From the NCBI GenBank assembly GCA_951799405.1, contig OX637346.1, forward strand, positions 9,323,215-9,387,214: 64,000 bases of DNA, read 5' to 3'. This document shows, one piece after another, positions 1-11,849 of this stretch. This DNA is from Agapetus fuscipes. Taxonomy: Eukaryota > Arthropoda > Insecta > Trichoptera > Glossosomatidae. The position numbers were made by a program, and so were the translations under genes. A model generated the notes under the pieces. That model searched no databases. It was not told where the DNA came from and was given only the letters and a program-made list of their open reading frames with translations. Within the stretch, counting starts at the first letter, position 1. Every line of letters begins with the position of its first letter.

Positions 1-1950
1 ATTCTAGCAACATATACTTTCTTCGTCAATCTTTCATCACTCATTCTCTCCAAGTGCCCGAACCATCTTAACATACTTCTTTTAATCTTCACTTTCACAC
101 TTTCCCTTACACCACATTCTTCTCTTACAAAATCATTCCTCACCCTGTCACTTCGTTTTTTCCCAATCATACTTCTTAGATAGTCCATTTCTACTGTATG
201 GACTTTACTAATTTCCCTTTCACTCACCGTCCAGGCTTCACTTCCATACATCAAGGTTGGCACTAGTATACCACCGTGCACCGCCAATCTAACATTTTTT
301 GAGAGATTTTGGTTCCTGGCGATGCAAGCGGTCGCACCCAGTACACACCTGCCTTTCATTATTCTTCTTTCAAATTCACCGGCCATTCTTCCATCTTTTT
401 CAAACTTACTTCCCAAATATACAAACTCATTTACAACATCAACATTCATTCCATTAATTTTAAATTCATAATTCATATTTTCATCATCTCTTTCAAAAAT
501 CAAAACTTTCGTCTTTCTTGCATTCAACTTCAAATTATTACCTTTCAAAGCTTCGTTCAATCTAGAGAGCATCATTTGCAATTCCACTGCTGAATCAGAT
601 ACAAGGACTGCATCATCCGCATACAGTAGAACGCTTACTTTGCTCTCTCCTATCATTAATCCACAATCATCAAGTCTAGCATCTCGAACACACTTGTCCA
701 TGACTATGTTAAATAGCCATGGGCTCATCACACATCCTTGCCTTACACCCTTAAAAACTTCAAACCATTCACTATACTCACCATCAATACGAATGCAAGC
801 CATACTATTCTCATAGTTCGCATGCACCGCATTGAATAGAGCTCCATTCACTCCGTATGCTTTCAAAACATCCCACAACATACCTCTGTCCACTGAGTCA
901 AAAGCCTTTTCCAGATCCACAAAGGCCGTGAATAGTTTCCCCCTCACCGACAATTGTTTTTCAACAAGTTGTCGTAGAGTGAAAATCTGATCAACACAGC
1001 CTCTACCGGCCATAAAGCCGGACTGTATATCGGAAACCCTTTTGCTAGTAGTCAGAATCACATTTTTTATAATCACCTTACAGAAGACTTTTCCTGGTAT
1101 ACTGAGTAGACTGATTGGTCTGAAGTTCTGACAGTCATTTTTGTCCCCTTTACCTTTGTAAATGGGAACAATGACTGCCTTCCTCCAATCCATCGGTACT
1201 ACTCCTGCATTCACACAAAGCTTACATAATTCAAACATCCAATCTATCACACATTCACCTCCTGCTTTCAACATTTCACCATTTATACCATCAAACCCAG
1301 CAGACTTCCCATTCTTCAGACGTGAAATAGACACTTTCATTTCTTCTTTCAAAATCTTCAATTCATTCTCTTCATCTGTCTGTTCATAAATTCTTCTTTC
1401 ACCCTGGCCAAAAATTTCTTGAAAATAGTTCTTCCATCTCTTGCATACTTCTTCATTCTCCCATACCATCTCACCGGCAGCACTTTTGACTCCCGGAGTG
1501 GTCAATGCAGAAGATTTATTTCTATCCGCATTGATCCACCTCCAAAATTCCTTCTTACTGTCGGTGAAACTTTTGTTAATCCTTTCATCAATCTTTCTTT
1601 GTTCATTCATCTTGCTTTCATAAATTATAGTCTTCGCCATTCTCTTAGCTATCTTATATTCGTCTTCTAGCTTTCTATCATTTCTATCATTCAGCCAATT
1701 TTCATAACACTTTTTCTTAACTTTCACAGCTTCTTTCACTCTATCATTCCACCAGGCATCTCCTTTCAATTTTCCACCTTTCGTTACCCCACATACTTTT
1801 TTAGCACATTCAATCATTCCTTCCTTCAGATCTTTCCACATGCTTTCAATATCTTTTCCACACACATTCTTCTCAAGTTCATTTACACTTAAAATTTTGT
1901 GATATTTTCGATATTTTATATTTATATCAATGTTAACGTCATAAAAAAAT
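1..1950 (-). mobile_element. LINE (non-LTR retrotransposon), 5'-truncated, open RT frame running off the window
   Basis: Read on the minus strand, one frame (plus-strand triplets starting at multiples of 3) has no stop from about 1948 down to position 3, more than 640 codons. It encodes a non-LTR reverse transcriptase. In order it shows GDAWWND (1743-1760), a segment reading KNGKSAGFDGI (near 1300), FRPISLLS, AFVDLEKAFDSVDR, GVRQGCVMSPWLFN (about 710-750), the catalytic YADD box (612-623), LMYGSEAWT, and LRWFGHLERM at the left edge. No endonuclease domain is present: similarity to an element frame fades near 1895, so the copy is 5'-truncated there and the last ~50 bases are probably flank. 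The C-terminus and 3' UTR lie outside the window, but the related copy at 5299-5971 shows what they look like. The clade (RTE-, Jockey- or CR1-like) cannot be assigned by eye. The lack of stops suggests a young insertion. Confidence 0.9.
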
Positions 1951-3390
1951 CATGAAATAAACTCTTAGTAGGTATACATTTCTCGTTTTACATTTTTTTT
2001 CTTTCATCGATCTTATTCAAATTCGCTCATTGGTTTTCACTTGTTGAATTTAGAGGATGTTTTTAGGCTTTTCATACCATACAAATTATAATATAATATA
2101 ATCTAGGTGACTGTGAGATTAACAGGCGCAGTCATAAAAAAAGTTCTTTCATTTTCATACCTATCATAAGATTGAGAATTTGTTTTTTTTTTAATAATTG
2201 TTATAAGATACTTATTAACTAATACTTCCTTTTTTGAAACGTTATAGAAATCCCATTTTATTTAATAATTAACCTTCGAATTTATTTATTTGCTTTGGCT
2301 ATCATTTAATCTACACTCACTTTAGTGATAAGATCGACAACATTCTGCATACATTCACTTTCAATCTGTATTGTCAGATTATTGATAAATTCTTGATTTA
2401 TAACATGATCTACACACATCTCATCCTGATAACTAAAAATTATCATTTTTAATTAATTACTATGTTAGTGTGTTGATATAACAAGATTACTGCTTGGACA
2501 AAAATACTGAAAACGAGAGATTAACTGCTGTAAAAGAAATGTACTTAGATATCATTTATTTCTTTAAGCCATCAATCTTCTTCAATTTACGACCATGGAC
2601 TATGATGTAATTTTCACTTTAAACGCCTTGCAAAGAATGGACCAGGGATTTTGAAACATATTTTTTTGCTCTTGAAGTTTTTCAGGAAACTGATTGCAAA
2701 TTGCTAGTAGTGTTATTACTTTAAAGAAATAACACGGCTCTTCCACCGCCTCAAGTGAATTATCGACGAAAATAAAACAATAATCCGCGGATCATCTGTG
2801 CATTTACTGTTGTGTGATTTATCCTCTAAGAGAATTATTGTCAAAATAATACCTTTAAAATACAAATAAGTAGACTTTTTAAAAGAAACGGGCACGTATT
2901 TTCATATGTTTTTCAATACTTCCATTACAAAAAGGTGTTACAATCAGGCTTTTAAAAAGCAGTTCGAAAAGTGTAATATCTGCGATATGCGAATGAAGAA
3001 TATGTAAATGAAGATATTTTTTCAAGATCCAATTTTACAGTGACTATAAAAACTGTTATGTGATATTATGAAAGCAGACAATATGTAGTTAGATGCTCAG
3101 AATAAGCTCACTTCCTTCCAAGTCCCTGAGCACTTGGCAAGCGTCATTTCCACGCCGGAAAGAAAATAAGAATGCATGTACAACAATAACACATGCTGTA
3201 TGTACACAATGCCTGTATAGAAGTTCATGGTATTACAGGAAGCTCGCTATTAAAGCCTCGATGGAGATCGTAAAGCTAAGGAAGGCCTACTGATCGAAAT
3301 GAAAATTTTGATTAACTTGATATGCAATCCGTTCAAGGGGATTTTCTCACAACAAAATATAAGTTAATTGCAGAGCTTTCACAAAAAAAA
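1951..3390. other. AT-rich non-coding stretch
   Basis: No gene, RNA or clear repeat is seen. The 66-codon open frame at 3093-3293 has no recognisable features and looks like chance. Confidence 0.5.
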
Positions 3391-3662
3391 TTCCGGGCTG
3401 TGTAGCCGTGGTCTGGTTGGTTTTTATTCCGTACAGTTTCGCCCATAGGCTTCGATGGGCATATCAACGGTTAGCCAGACGCTTCGATCTTCTCAGAGGT
3501 TCTGTTGTACTTGAACCGGCGCTGGCCTTTGAGTTGATTCAAGTACAACAGAACCTCTGAGAAGATCGAAGCGCCTGGCTAACCGTTGATAACGCCCATC
3601 GAAGCCTATGGGCGAACTGTTCGGAATGAAAACCAACCAGACCACGGCTACACGGCCAGGAA
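3391..3662. mobile_element. Foldback (hairpin) MITE, 272 bp
   Basis: The left arm 3391-3515 and right arm 3538-3662 are near-perfect reverse complements of about 125 bp each, separated by a ~22-base spacer (3516-3537). The outer ends read TTCCGGGCTGTGTAGCC and, inverted, GGCTACACGGCCAGGAA. There is no transposase. No convincing target-site duplication was found because both flanks are A-runs. The open frame at 3493-3732 is only the hairpin read through. Confidence 0.9.
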
Positions 3663-3721
3663 AAAAAGTAATTATGTCAAAATATAGGTATTTATACGCA
3701 TCAGATCTATAATATAAGTTA

Positions 3722-3954
3722 CTAAGTTGCAAAGATATAAAGATCTTTATTAATTGTAACCCCGCAAGACTTGTACGCGCTTACAAATGCTTCATGTTTA
3801 CTTATATAGAAAATAACCAAAACCTCGCATTAACATAATCTCTGCATTGTAACTGCAAATCATGCTGCTTTTACCAGAAATAGCGGTGGCATTGAAAAAA
3901 GTAAACCATTTTTTACAGCATGGAAGTTTAGCTTCATACCAACCTAAGTGACTC
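3722..3954 (-). repeat. LINE-tail/SINE-like element, diverged copy 1
   Basis: Diverged copy of the ~260-bp repeat best seen at 6781-7039. It keeps the GTTGCAAAGATAT end, the ggtggcattg block and the ACCAACCTA start, but lacks the TTAGA tail. Confidence 0.75.
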
Positions 3955-5298
3955 TATGTATGCTTATAATTAGTTAGCAAAGATGTGTAGGTACTATCTT
4001 TATAAATATCTTAATTAAAAGACAGATTGAAGAACTGAAATATTCTGAAATGCAGTTTAATACAATAAGACAAACGTTTACTAAAAGCGTTTTTTCTTCA
4101 GTACAAAAATGTCCTACAAATTATATGTACTTAGATAAAAAAATAATAGAACATTAAAAAAACAGAAACTTTACAATAGGAAGGTTATTTTTTTAATGGT
4201 TAACAGTTTACCAGATATTTGTCGGATTAAGAATTTTATTGAAATCGTTCAAAGACAATTTTTTTTTTATTCCTCTCTTAGAAAATAAGTACAAAATCCT
4301 AAATCTTCAATGATTTATTCCTTGAAAATGGAAGGTCACATCAAACAAAAAGTATTTATTTTGACAGCTATTATGAGAGTTGTATTGTCACTAGGCGCCC
4401 TGTGGGTGGCTCCATGCCGCCCACTTGTGTTAGATAACTTCCCTTGTGATGTGGGCGGGGCAGGTCAGGGCGGGGGGTGGGGTGGCTCTCTCCCTCTCTC
4501 GCAGCAATCGATATCATCCCCTAACCAAGTTAACGAATGATACTGTGCCCTGCTTGCACGCACGACGTGGGCTTATTAAAAAACAAAAAGTTCTACGAGC
4601 TTTATCCCGTAACTTCGTTTTTGTTTTATTAGGGATCAAGTTAGTTAACTGCCGAACTAATGAAAACCAACTGAATATAATATCTGCACGAAAAACGATG
4701 TATGAAATCATGAAAGATTCAGTTCCTCATAAGTAAAAGTTTTTTTTTACAATAATAAAATCTTGATCCTTTTTCCTGAAACTATTTTGTTTATTTATTT
4801 GTTTACGAAATAAATATTTCTACTATAAATTTTAAACTTGATTTTCCGTATTGCCGCAAAATGAAAAAAATAGTTTCACAACCAATGTCTTCCATGAACA
4901 AATATGTAGATAGCCATTAGAATTTATAATGCGACGTTAATTTCACATTTTCTAGAAAAATACTTAACACTTATCTGGATTCGTATCACGTAGTTATGGA
5001 AATTCTCGGAAGAAGCAAATCTTTACGTGATAATTTTTTTATAAAGAAAATATGTTTTTAAGTACTCGTGCTTGCGTAAATATCTTGAGCTACAGGATTA
5101 ATGAAATTTTGGTTACATGATTAATTAAATTTACTTTCATACAACGTACTATAAAGCATACCTATACGTAATGGTTAATCGAAAATTAACGAAACGTGAA
5201 GTGAAAAACTCTATTAATGTATTAATCATAATGGACTGTAGAGCTAAATAACTTAGTACCTACCTACGATTATTTTCATTTCGTTATAATTTACACAT
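3955..5298. other. Non-coding stretch with one GC-rich patch
   Basis: Mostly AT-rich. The patch at about 4389-4560 is strikingly G-rich on the plus strand (runs around 4455-4485) and then has CT repeats. Open frames over it (4310-4540, 4446-4736) resemble no known family. Confidence 0.5.
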
Positions 5299-5971
5299 TC
5301 TAATCTAATCTAATCTAATCTAAGTTGCAAGGATATGTTACATTGAAGATTCACATTACATGCATTCTCACAACCAGACACGTACAAGTTCGCGCTTGCA
5401 CATGCCTCATGTGAACCTACAACATAAAAATCAAATCTCAAATGGACATACACCCTGCAACTCTTGCCGTCCTTCCCTGAGACAGGGGTGACATTGGCAA
5501 AGTGAACCATTTTTACAGCATGGGTGGTCAGCCGCATACCAACCTATAAGTCAAGGAACACACACACACGACAAATTACATTTTATACATCATTAAATAA
5601 TAATATTCAAATACAAAATATCCATTTACAAACAAAAACAAATTCCAATTTAATAAACCCTATTCGCCAACATTACAGATCAACCGCCATTTCTTTCTGT
5701 CCTTACATACTTCTTTCATTTCCTCCAGAGTCATAACCTTCTTCATACAAGCTCTTCTTTTATTATGACTCTGGATATTCCATTCATTCGCAATTTCGGA
5801 TATTTGGTCCATCCATACCTTTCTCGGTCTTCCTCTACCACGACATCCATCTATTCTAGCAACATATACTTTCTTCGTCAGTCTTTCCTCATTCATTCTC
5901 TCCATATGCCCAAACCATCTTAACAAACTTCTTTTAATCTTCACTTTCACACTTTCTCTTGCACCACATTC
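5299..5971 (-). mobile_element. LINE 3' end: C-terminal coding end, 3' UTR and tail element, copy 2
   Basis: This copy defines the 3' end of the LINE at 1-1950. The frame (5950-5660) encodes the C-terminus: LLRWFGHMERM, GRGRPRKVWMDQI, then ICNVGE and a stop at 5660-5662. The ~100-bp 3' UTR (5659-5560) is followed without a break by the 260-bp tail element (5559-5299), ending in (TTAGA)n. The first 118 bases of the window align with 5851-5968 with about a dozen differences. It is truncated at about 5971. Confidence 0.88.
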
Positions 5972-6780
5972 ATCAAAATATTATTTTATTTTGTTTTCCC
6001 TTACGTTAGGATTTCGCAAATCTATCATAATTTTTCACCGAATTAAGAATTTTCTTAATGCTGAAATTAACGAACTGTGTTTGCTTTATGTTCATCATGA
6101 ATATGCGAACAATGCTGTCTACATAAACTGTCAAAGGGTTTCATTTCAATTGTGATTGAAGCCAAACAAATGTAAACTGTTTTCATACAAAATCAACCCT
6201 CATATCCACCTATAAACTGTAAATATTTGTTTCAATAATATTATTTTAAAATTTCTATGAACTAGGTTTGAGTAAATACAAATTCGTCGAGGATTCTCAT
6301 TTGTCTATACTTCGTATGATGTTTATCAGAAGTATATTTTTCTAAGGTGACAGAAAGGTTTCCACAAGATGTGAAGGGCTACAACAATTTGAAATTACTT
6401 TTGAAGTCAGAGTCGTTTCCATCTCTAAAAAAATAAAGGGTTGGACAGTATGTTACTGACAGTAAAGAATTCCTCCGATTCCACCCTTTATGAAATTCTT
6501 GCTATTCTCCAAGAAGGTGGATAAAAATACCGGATGATTGGTGAGAGATTGAGTAAGAAATTAGGTAGCAGGTATGCAGGATAGCTAAGTAATACACAGC
6601 CTATAGGTAATTAAAGCGGTATTGGCCACCTCTAACACTATCAATTTCTGCAATCTAGAGCTTACAAGACCTTAAACTGATTGGGTTAGTCTATTTTGAA
6701 TTCAATCATCTCTGAGCTGTGACAAAATTAAAGCATGTTAGTTGGTAAGTAAGATTTTTAAATATATATAATATAATATG
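5972..6780. other. Non-coding AT-rich stretch
   Basis: No gene or recognised repeat is seen here. Confidence 0.5.
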
Positions 6781-7039
6781 TTCCTTGACTTATAGGTTGG
6801 TATGCGGCTGACCACCAATACTGTAAAAAATGGTTCACTTTGCCAATGTCACCCCTGTCTCAGGGAAGGACGGCAAGAGTTGCAGGGCTTATGTTAATTT
6901 GAGATTGGGTTTTTATAATGTAGGTCCACATGCGGCATGTGTTAGCGCAAAATTATACATGTCTGCTTGTCGGAATGCATTTAAAAGAAATCTTAAATGA
7001 TATATATCTTTGTAGCTTAGATTAGATTAGATTAGATTA
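6781..7039 (+). repeat. LINE-tail/SINE-like element, reference copy 3
   Basis: Clean full-length copy. It starts TTCCTTGACTTATAGGTTGG, has the block TGCCAATGTCACCCCTGT and a CACATGCGGCATGTG palindrome, and ends in four to five TTAGA units. No LINE coding or 3' UTR sequence precedes it. Confidence 0.9.
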
Positions 7040-7057
7040 AGCAAGTTCACCGTATCC

Positions 7058-7372
7058 GATTGATAGCTCAGTTGGTTGAGTGCCGTCATTGCATGGCAAG
7101 AGCTCGGGTTCGAATCCCACTGTGGGTGTCAGAAATGATTTCCCTTTTAGGCATTTATTTCAAACCCAGAAAAAAATACCGGAAAGGCTTACTTAGCCTT
7201 CACAAGAAATGAGTGCAAGCCTTCTCGAGAGCTGGGAAACCCCCACTTTAACTGAAGTGGTTAGCTTAAGCCCTTACCTGTAAAATAAATAGATTGCACT
7301 CGTCAAATGCTCCTTCGAGGAAAACGTGGCAAGAAGTTACACTATGTGTGTATCTTAGTAGCGTTAGCGTTA
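7058..7372 (+). repeat. tRNA-derived SINE, copy a (full length)
   Basis: It has the internal RNA polymerase III promoter of a tRNA-type SINE: A box TAGCTCAGTTGG and B box GGTTCGAATCC about 35 bases later. A tRNA-unrelated body follows (block CCCCACTTTAACTGAAGTGG), ending near GTAGCGTTAGCGTT. There is no paired acceptor stem, so it is not a working tRNA gene. It starts 18 bases after the tail element at 6781-7039. Confidence 0.9.
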
Positions 7373-8609
7373 CATTTATTGTTAATTATTGAAATATCTA
7401 CGCAGCAAAAATTTATCGCAGACAATATAATTTACTGTGTTCAACGTAAGGATGTGATTAAAGGCAAATCCAACTAGAACGGAAGCAGGAAATAAATTTT
7501 CTGAACTCTGCTTGAGAGTTACCGTGCATAGACAATTTTTAAATGATAATAAAATATAAGGTAAGAAATATTTATTACAGACAGGAATGTGTACATGTAT
7601 AAATAATGTTCGTTCAAAATTTTTTATCCATTTAATTTTTAAATAATCAGTTTTACAATAAGTTTTCATGTATGATTCCTTTGATAAGTCTTTAATGATG
7701 CCAAGCATAAGTGGATGTATTTGAAAATATTTGATTCATAATTCATATTCCAAAGAATCTTCAAGTATGTTGGTAGTAGGTAGTAACTATTTTATTCTAC
7801 GACCTTCGTCTGATCGATAATCTTGAATGTTTTTATTTCCGAAGCATACAACGGATGGCAAATTATAGTTTCATTAATCTAAGCCTTGACTCTCCTTGAC
7901 TGCAGCCTACGATAACTTGGAAGGATATTTAATTTTTATGTGATGTGACTTTCAAAGCATTATTTGTTTTTTTCTTTATATTATGATTATTTGAAATGTT
8001 AGGATAAAGTCATAAAGATGGCTCCAATCGAACTTCAATTTGAATTTGAAATCTGAATATCAAGCTTCAATATTTTTTTTACCATATATTGCGTACCTAT
8101 TGGGTGCATGTGCCTGTATGGGCTGCACGCCCCTGCTATAGGTTACCTACTTACCGCTAACTTTTGACACCTTTTTTAAACACACGGATGAAATTACAGC
8201 AATGTCTAACAGTGCAGTCAACTTCGTACAAGATATTAGTGAAAATATTATGAATTTAAAAGGGTCTGTGATTTTAAATCATTCATCAAGCTTTTTGGAT
8301 TCGCAAATCTCGTTTGAAATTCCTGGAATTTGGCATTGCATTCCCGCGCTATATGGCTGTGACCTAGTAACGTCCATATCCGCTTACGGACTGCCATTTA
8401 TCGTGTATAATATTATAATAGAGTCGACAAAGTTATACCCTCACACGATATCCTGGCAGATGTTTCTGTATTCTATGCCAGCTACTGGCGTTAACTAAAC
8501 CCAACTAGGTACACACACACTCGTATAACGTAGAATATTGCATTTAACGTTTATGTGTATGCATAGCTACGACAATGCATTTATGACAGGGAAGTACAAC
8601 ATTTTATTT
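7373..8609. other. Non-coding stretch
   Basis: No gene recognised. Open frames at 7382-7708 (minus) and 8202-8498 (plus) show no domain or repeat; treated as chance. Confidence 0.45.
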
Positions 8610-8773
8610 AAGTTGCAAAGTTATATTAATATTTAAATTCATATTGAATGCATGCCCACAAACAGACACGTGTAAGTTAGCGCTTACAAATGCTGCATGT
8701 GTACTTACAAATTAAAATCCAAGCCCTACAACTTTTGCCGACCTTCTCTGAAGCAGGGGTGACATTGGCAAAG
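8610..8773 (-). repeat. LINE-tail/SINE-like element, copy 4 (5'-truncated)
   Basis: Minus-strand copy reaching only to the TTTGCCAATGTCACC block. It lacks both the usual 5' start and the TTAGA tail and meets a tRNA-SINE copy ten bases on. Confidence 0.85.
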
Positions 8774-8782
8774 AACAATGCG

Positions 8783-8996
8783 ATTCCTTACCGCGGTGTC
8801 CTCAAAGGGATCCCAAGGACGTATGCATATTTTCATAACTAAAGGGACCGGCCTTACGCCAATCCCTTCAGTTGAAGTGGAGGTGGACTAGTTCTTAATT
8901 CTTGTGATGGATGAGTAAGCCTGACAGATGTTTTTTTTTAAATAAACACCGAAAGTGAACATTGTTTCTGTGACTCTTGGTGTGGATCGAATCCTA
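8783..8996 (-). repeat. tRNA-derived SINE, copy c (diverged)
   Basis: Minus-strand diverged copy. Its body block (tcagttgaagtgg) and B-box remnant (ggatcgaatcc, inverted) align with the copy at 7058-7372. Confidence 0.75.
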
Positions 8997-9183
8997 AAAG
9001 CATTGAACGCAAAGAACGCAAGAAAAATTACACACTACATTTTTGGAATTGAGTAGATAATCCTAGCGCTTAGGATTTTTTACTAGGTAGGTATAGTACC
9101 GGCTTCATGAGATCAAAAAGGAATTATAGAATTACGATTGAATACTAGTTTATATTAATTCTTGCAGCATTAGTTTTCAGTAA

Positions 9184-9493
9184 GGTCGATAGCTCAGTTG
9201 GTAGAGTGCTTGCATTCCATGCCGTGAGCTCGAGTTCGAATCCCACCGAGGGTATCAGAAATGATTTCCCGTTTCGGTGTTTATTTCAAACCCCAAAATA
9301 AAATACCGGCAAGGTTTACTCAGCTCAATAAATGAGAACCAGCCCCCCCGGGACGGGGAAACCCCCACTTCAACTGAAGTGGTTGGCGTAAGGCCGGCCC
9401 CCTGTAAAAATAAAAAGGTTCAACTCGCCACATGCGACACCTTCGGGGATAACGCGGCAAGAAGTTACACTATATGTGTAGCTTAGTTGCGTT
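9184..9493 (+). repeat. tRNA-derived SINE, copy b (full length)
   Basis: A box TAGCTCAGTTGG and B box AGTTCGAATCC, then the same body as copy a (CCCCACTTCAACTGAAGTGG) and the AGCTTAGTTGCGTT end. Confidence 0.9.
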
Positions 9494-11389
9494 TTAAGGG
9501 AAAACTTTTTTTTTTTCAATTGATGCTGCAGATAATCTCGTCTTAAAACACCGCATATTTATATGTTTTGCTTGTAATTCATTTGGGGTCCTGAATATTT
9601 TATCAGTGCGTGTGATAATTTCCTTTGCGTAAGTAATGTGATTTATTTTGAGTGACATTGATTAATATATGAGCCAGATTTATATGTTATCTTTGGCACG
9701 AGCTGGAAGTCAAATAAGCATTAAAATGTTTCATTGAACCATAGTAAGAAACGAAAATTTTTTGGTCCAAAACTTAACAAATTTAATATTATATTTCGCT
9801 TTTGTTGTTCTCATTTTCCCATTCTTCTTCAGTTTTTTTGACTAAATGAACAAAAGAGTCAATTTTATTTATCTTCGGAACTAGAATAGATTCGGTATAA
9901 AGTATCTAATTTTTGGTGTATACTCAAGTCACTGAAAGATTTTCTTAAAATAAAAACTACAAAAAATCTCACAAAATGTTTATCATCTCTGATATCGGCT
10001 GTTATTGTATTCATAAGTGCATAAAGGATAGAAGCAAGTACGCAAGTAGGTAAGTACCTACCTGGTCTATACAAAACCATCATAGGAATACTTGCTTACT
10101 TAGTTGTGTGTTGGGGCAGGCTTCTCCCCCTCCGTATCAGCTGTTAGCTACTTTAGTTCGTTACAAACTATACTGTACTTCACTATTACTTTTTGGCTCC
10201 GATCCAGTTTTTTTCTCCCTTCGCTAAGAGTAGATTTATTTTTATTGTTTTGGGCTTTTAATACAATTTTGTGCTATTTTTAGATCGTGACAAAGTGGTT
10301 ATTTTAATAATAAAATACATTATGTGCTTATATAGTTCCTTATATACATATTATACAATTGTCCGTTATCTAAAATTTAATTCAACTTGAGGATTAAACA
10401 ATAATAAAGAATTATTTTTAAGTTAAAAAATATTTGTGCATCAAAATGAAAGGATATGTAATATTATAAAAAGCCGAGAAGTAATTTTGTTTAGTTGGTT
10501 TTTGACTGGTTTCGAAATAAATGCATTTTCATAATAATTATGTATGACTAACTTTTATCAAAGCACCGTGAAGTCACTTTGCATGGTACTAAAATGTTTT
10601 TTTAAAGCTACAAAAATATGTTCAAGTTGTGTATAATTTATGTCGAGGTGTTGTATACCTACATAGTTCTTAATTAACACGAATCTACGCTTTAATTCAA
10701 CACGTCTTGATGTATTATTTACGAATTCGTTATATTGCTCTACATAAACAAAATCCAAGCTTAGTATTTACAGTCAGAACTATTGTAATTTCAGGCTAAT
10801 ATTGAACGAAACTATTTCTGTATAATTATCAGTATGACCTTTCATATTATATGCAACAATAATCAAATTAAAAAAACTGGAAAAGCAAGCCACATTTAGC
10901 TTCAGATTAATGTTTTTGTTTCACTTTTTAACGGTTTAATTACTAGCAATCGATAAACTCTACTATAAATACTTCGTAGGTATTTATTTGATATATATGA
11001 ACATACAAGTACAAAACAACTGCAAAAAAATCAGAAAATGTACCTTCTTATAAAATACATACGAGTATTTTTTTTTGTAACAACTTGATTTAAAATAAAA
11101 TTGCCCCTCGGAGTTTTGAAACTTTCGATGATGGTAAAATTAAAGATAAAAGTATGTAAATTACTTCCACAGACCTTAAGTTTTAAAATTTAGCAAAGAT
11201 TAATGCTTTTTGTACGCTCATTTTGCACAATAATTTTAAGCATTTGTAATGGATATTTTTTAGGTCCTAATAAATATACTAGATTTAACCACATGTCATT
11301 TTGAATGTAATAAATACAACATGGTGCCCAAGAAAAAAGGCAGTTCTACATATTTTCGGTCTAATAATGGAGGAATTCTTAATTAAAAC
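9494..11389. other. AT-rich non-coding stretch
   Basis: No gene or recognised repeat. The open frames at 9865-10083 and 10558-10758 (minus) look like chance. Confidence 0.5.
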
Positions 11390-11657
11390 TTGGTTTACTT
11401 ATGCCAATGCCACCCCGTTTCAGGGAGTGGTGGTAGGAGTTGCAAAGTTTATGTTAATGTGAGGTTTGGTTTATTTTGTATGTACACATGCAGCATGCGT
11501 AAGCGTGTGTGAGCTTTACTTTTGGAATTGTTACAAAAAAATATGAATGGTTACTCGTGCGTATTTACGAAGAAGGTCTTTTTTCTATGTGGGTATTCAT
11601 TTAATATGAGCCTAAAATGTCAATATATTTTTGCAACTCAGATTATAGATTATTATA
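11390..11657 (+). repeat. LINE-tail/SINE-like element, copy 5
   Basis: Diverged plus-strand copy: GCCAATGCCACCCCGTTTCA block, ACATGCAGCATGCG, and an AGATTATAGATTATTATA tail. The first ~60 bases of the element are missing. Confidence 0.8.
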
Positions 11658-11849
11658 AATTTAAACTTACACTTTTCGTAACAAAAAGCGTAAGTTGATC
11701 TGTGGATAAAACATTCTTCCCTTTGACGGTAAGCCTTGTAGAGCTGCAAACCTGAGATGGATTTATTGGAGTGTTAACTCAGCTGGTTCTTTACTAGAAC
11801 CGGCTTTTAGTTTAATAGCAATCAAATGCAGCAGCAACCAGCGCGGCCA

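Noticed and set aside
3493..3732. 79-codon minus-strand frame
   Set aside because: It is one arm and spacer of the foldback element read through.
5310..5537. 65-75-codon frames recurring at 5310, 12246, 42721 and 60599
   Set aside because: All lie inside tail-element copies; single-base indels in homopolymers shift the frame between copies, so no conserved protein is evident.
7015..7039. Telomere-like TTAGATTAGATTAG runs
   Set aside because: The insect telomere repeat is TTAGG; these are TTAGA and always sit at the 3' end of the tail element.
7058..7135. tRNA-like sequence with A and B boxes (also at 9184)
   Set aside because: No pairing acceptor stem, and it continues into a shared 300-bp body found at several loci; it is a SINE head, not a tRNA gene.
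8202..8498. 98-codon plus-strand frame
   Set aside because: No recognisable domain, AT-rich codon use like background and no splice or promoter support; left out as a gene.
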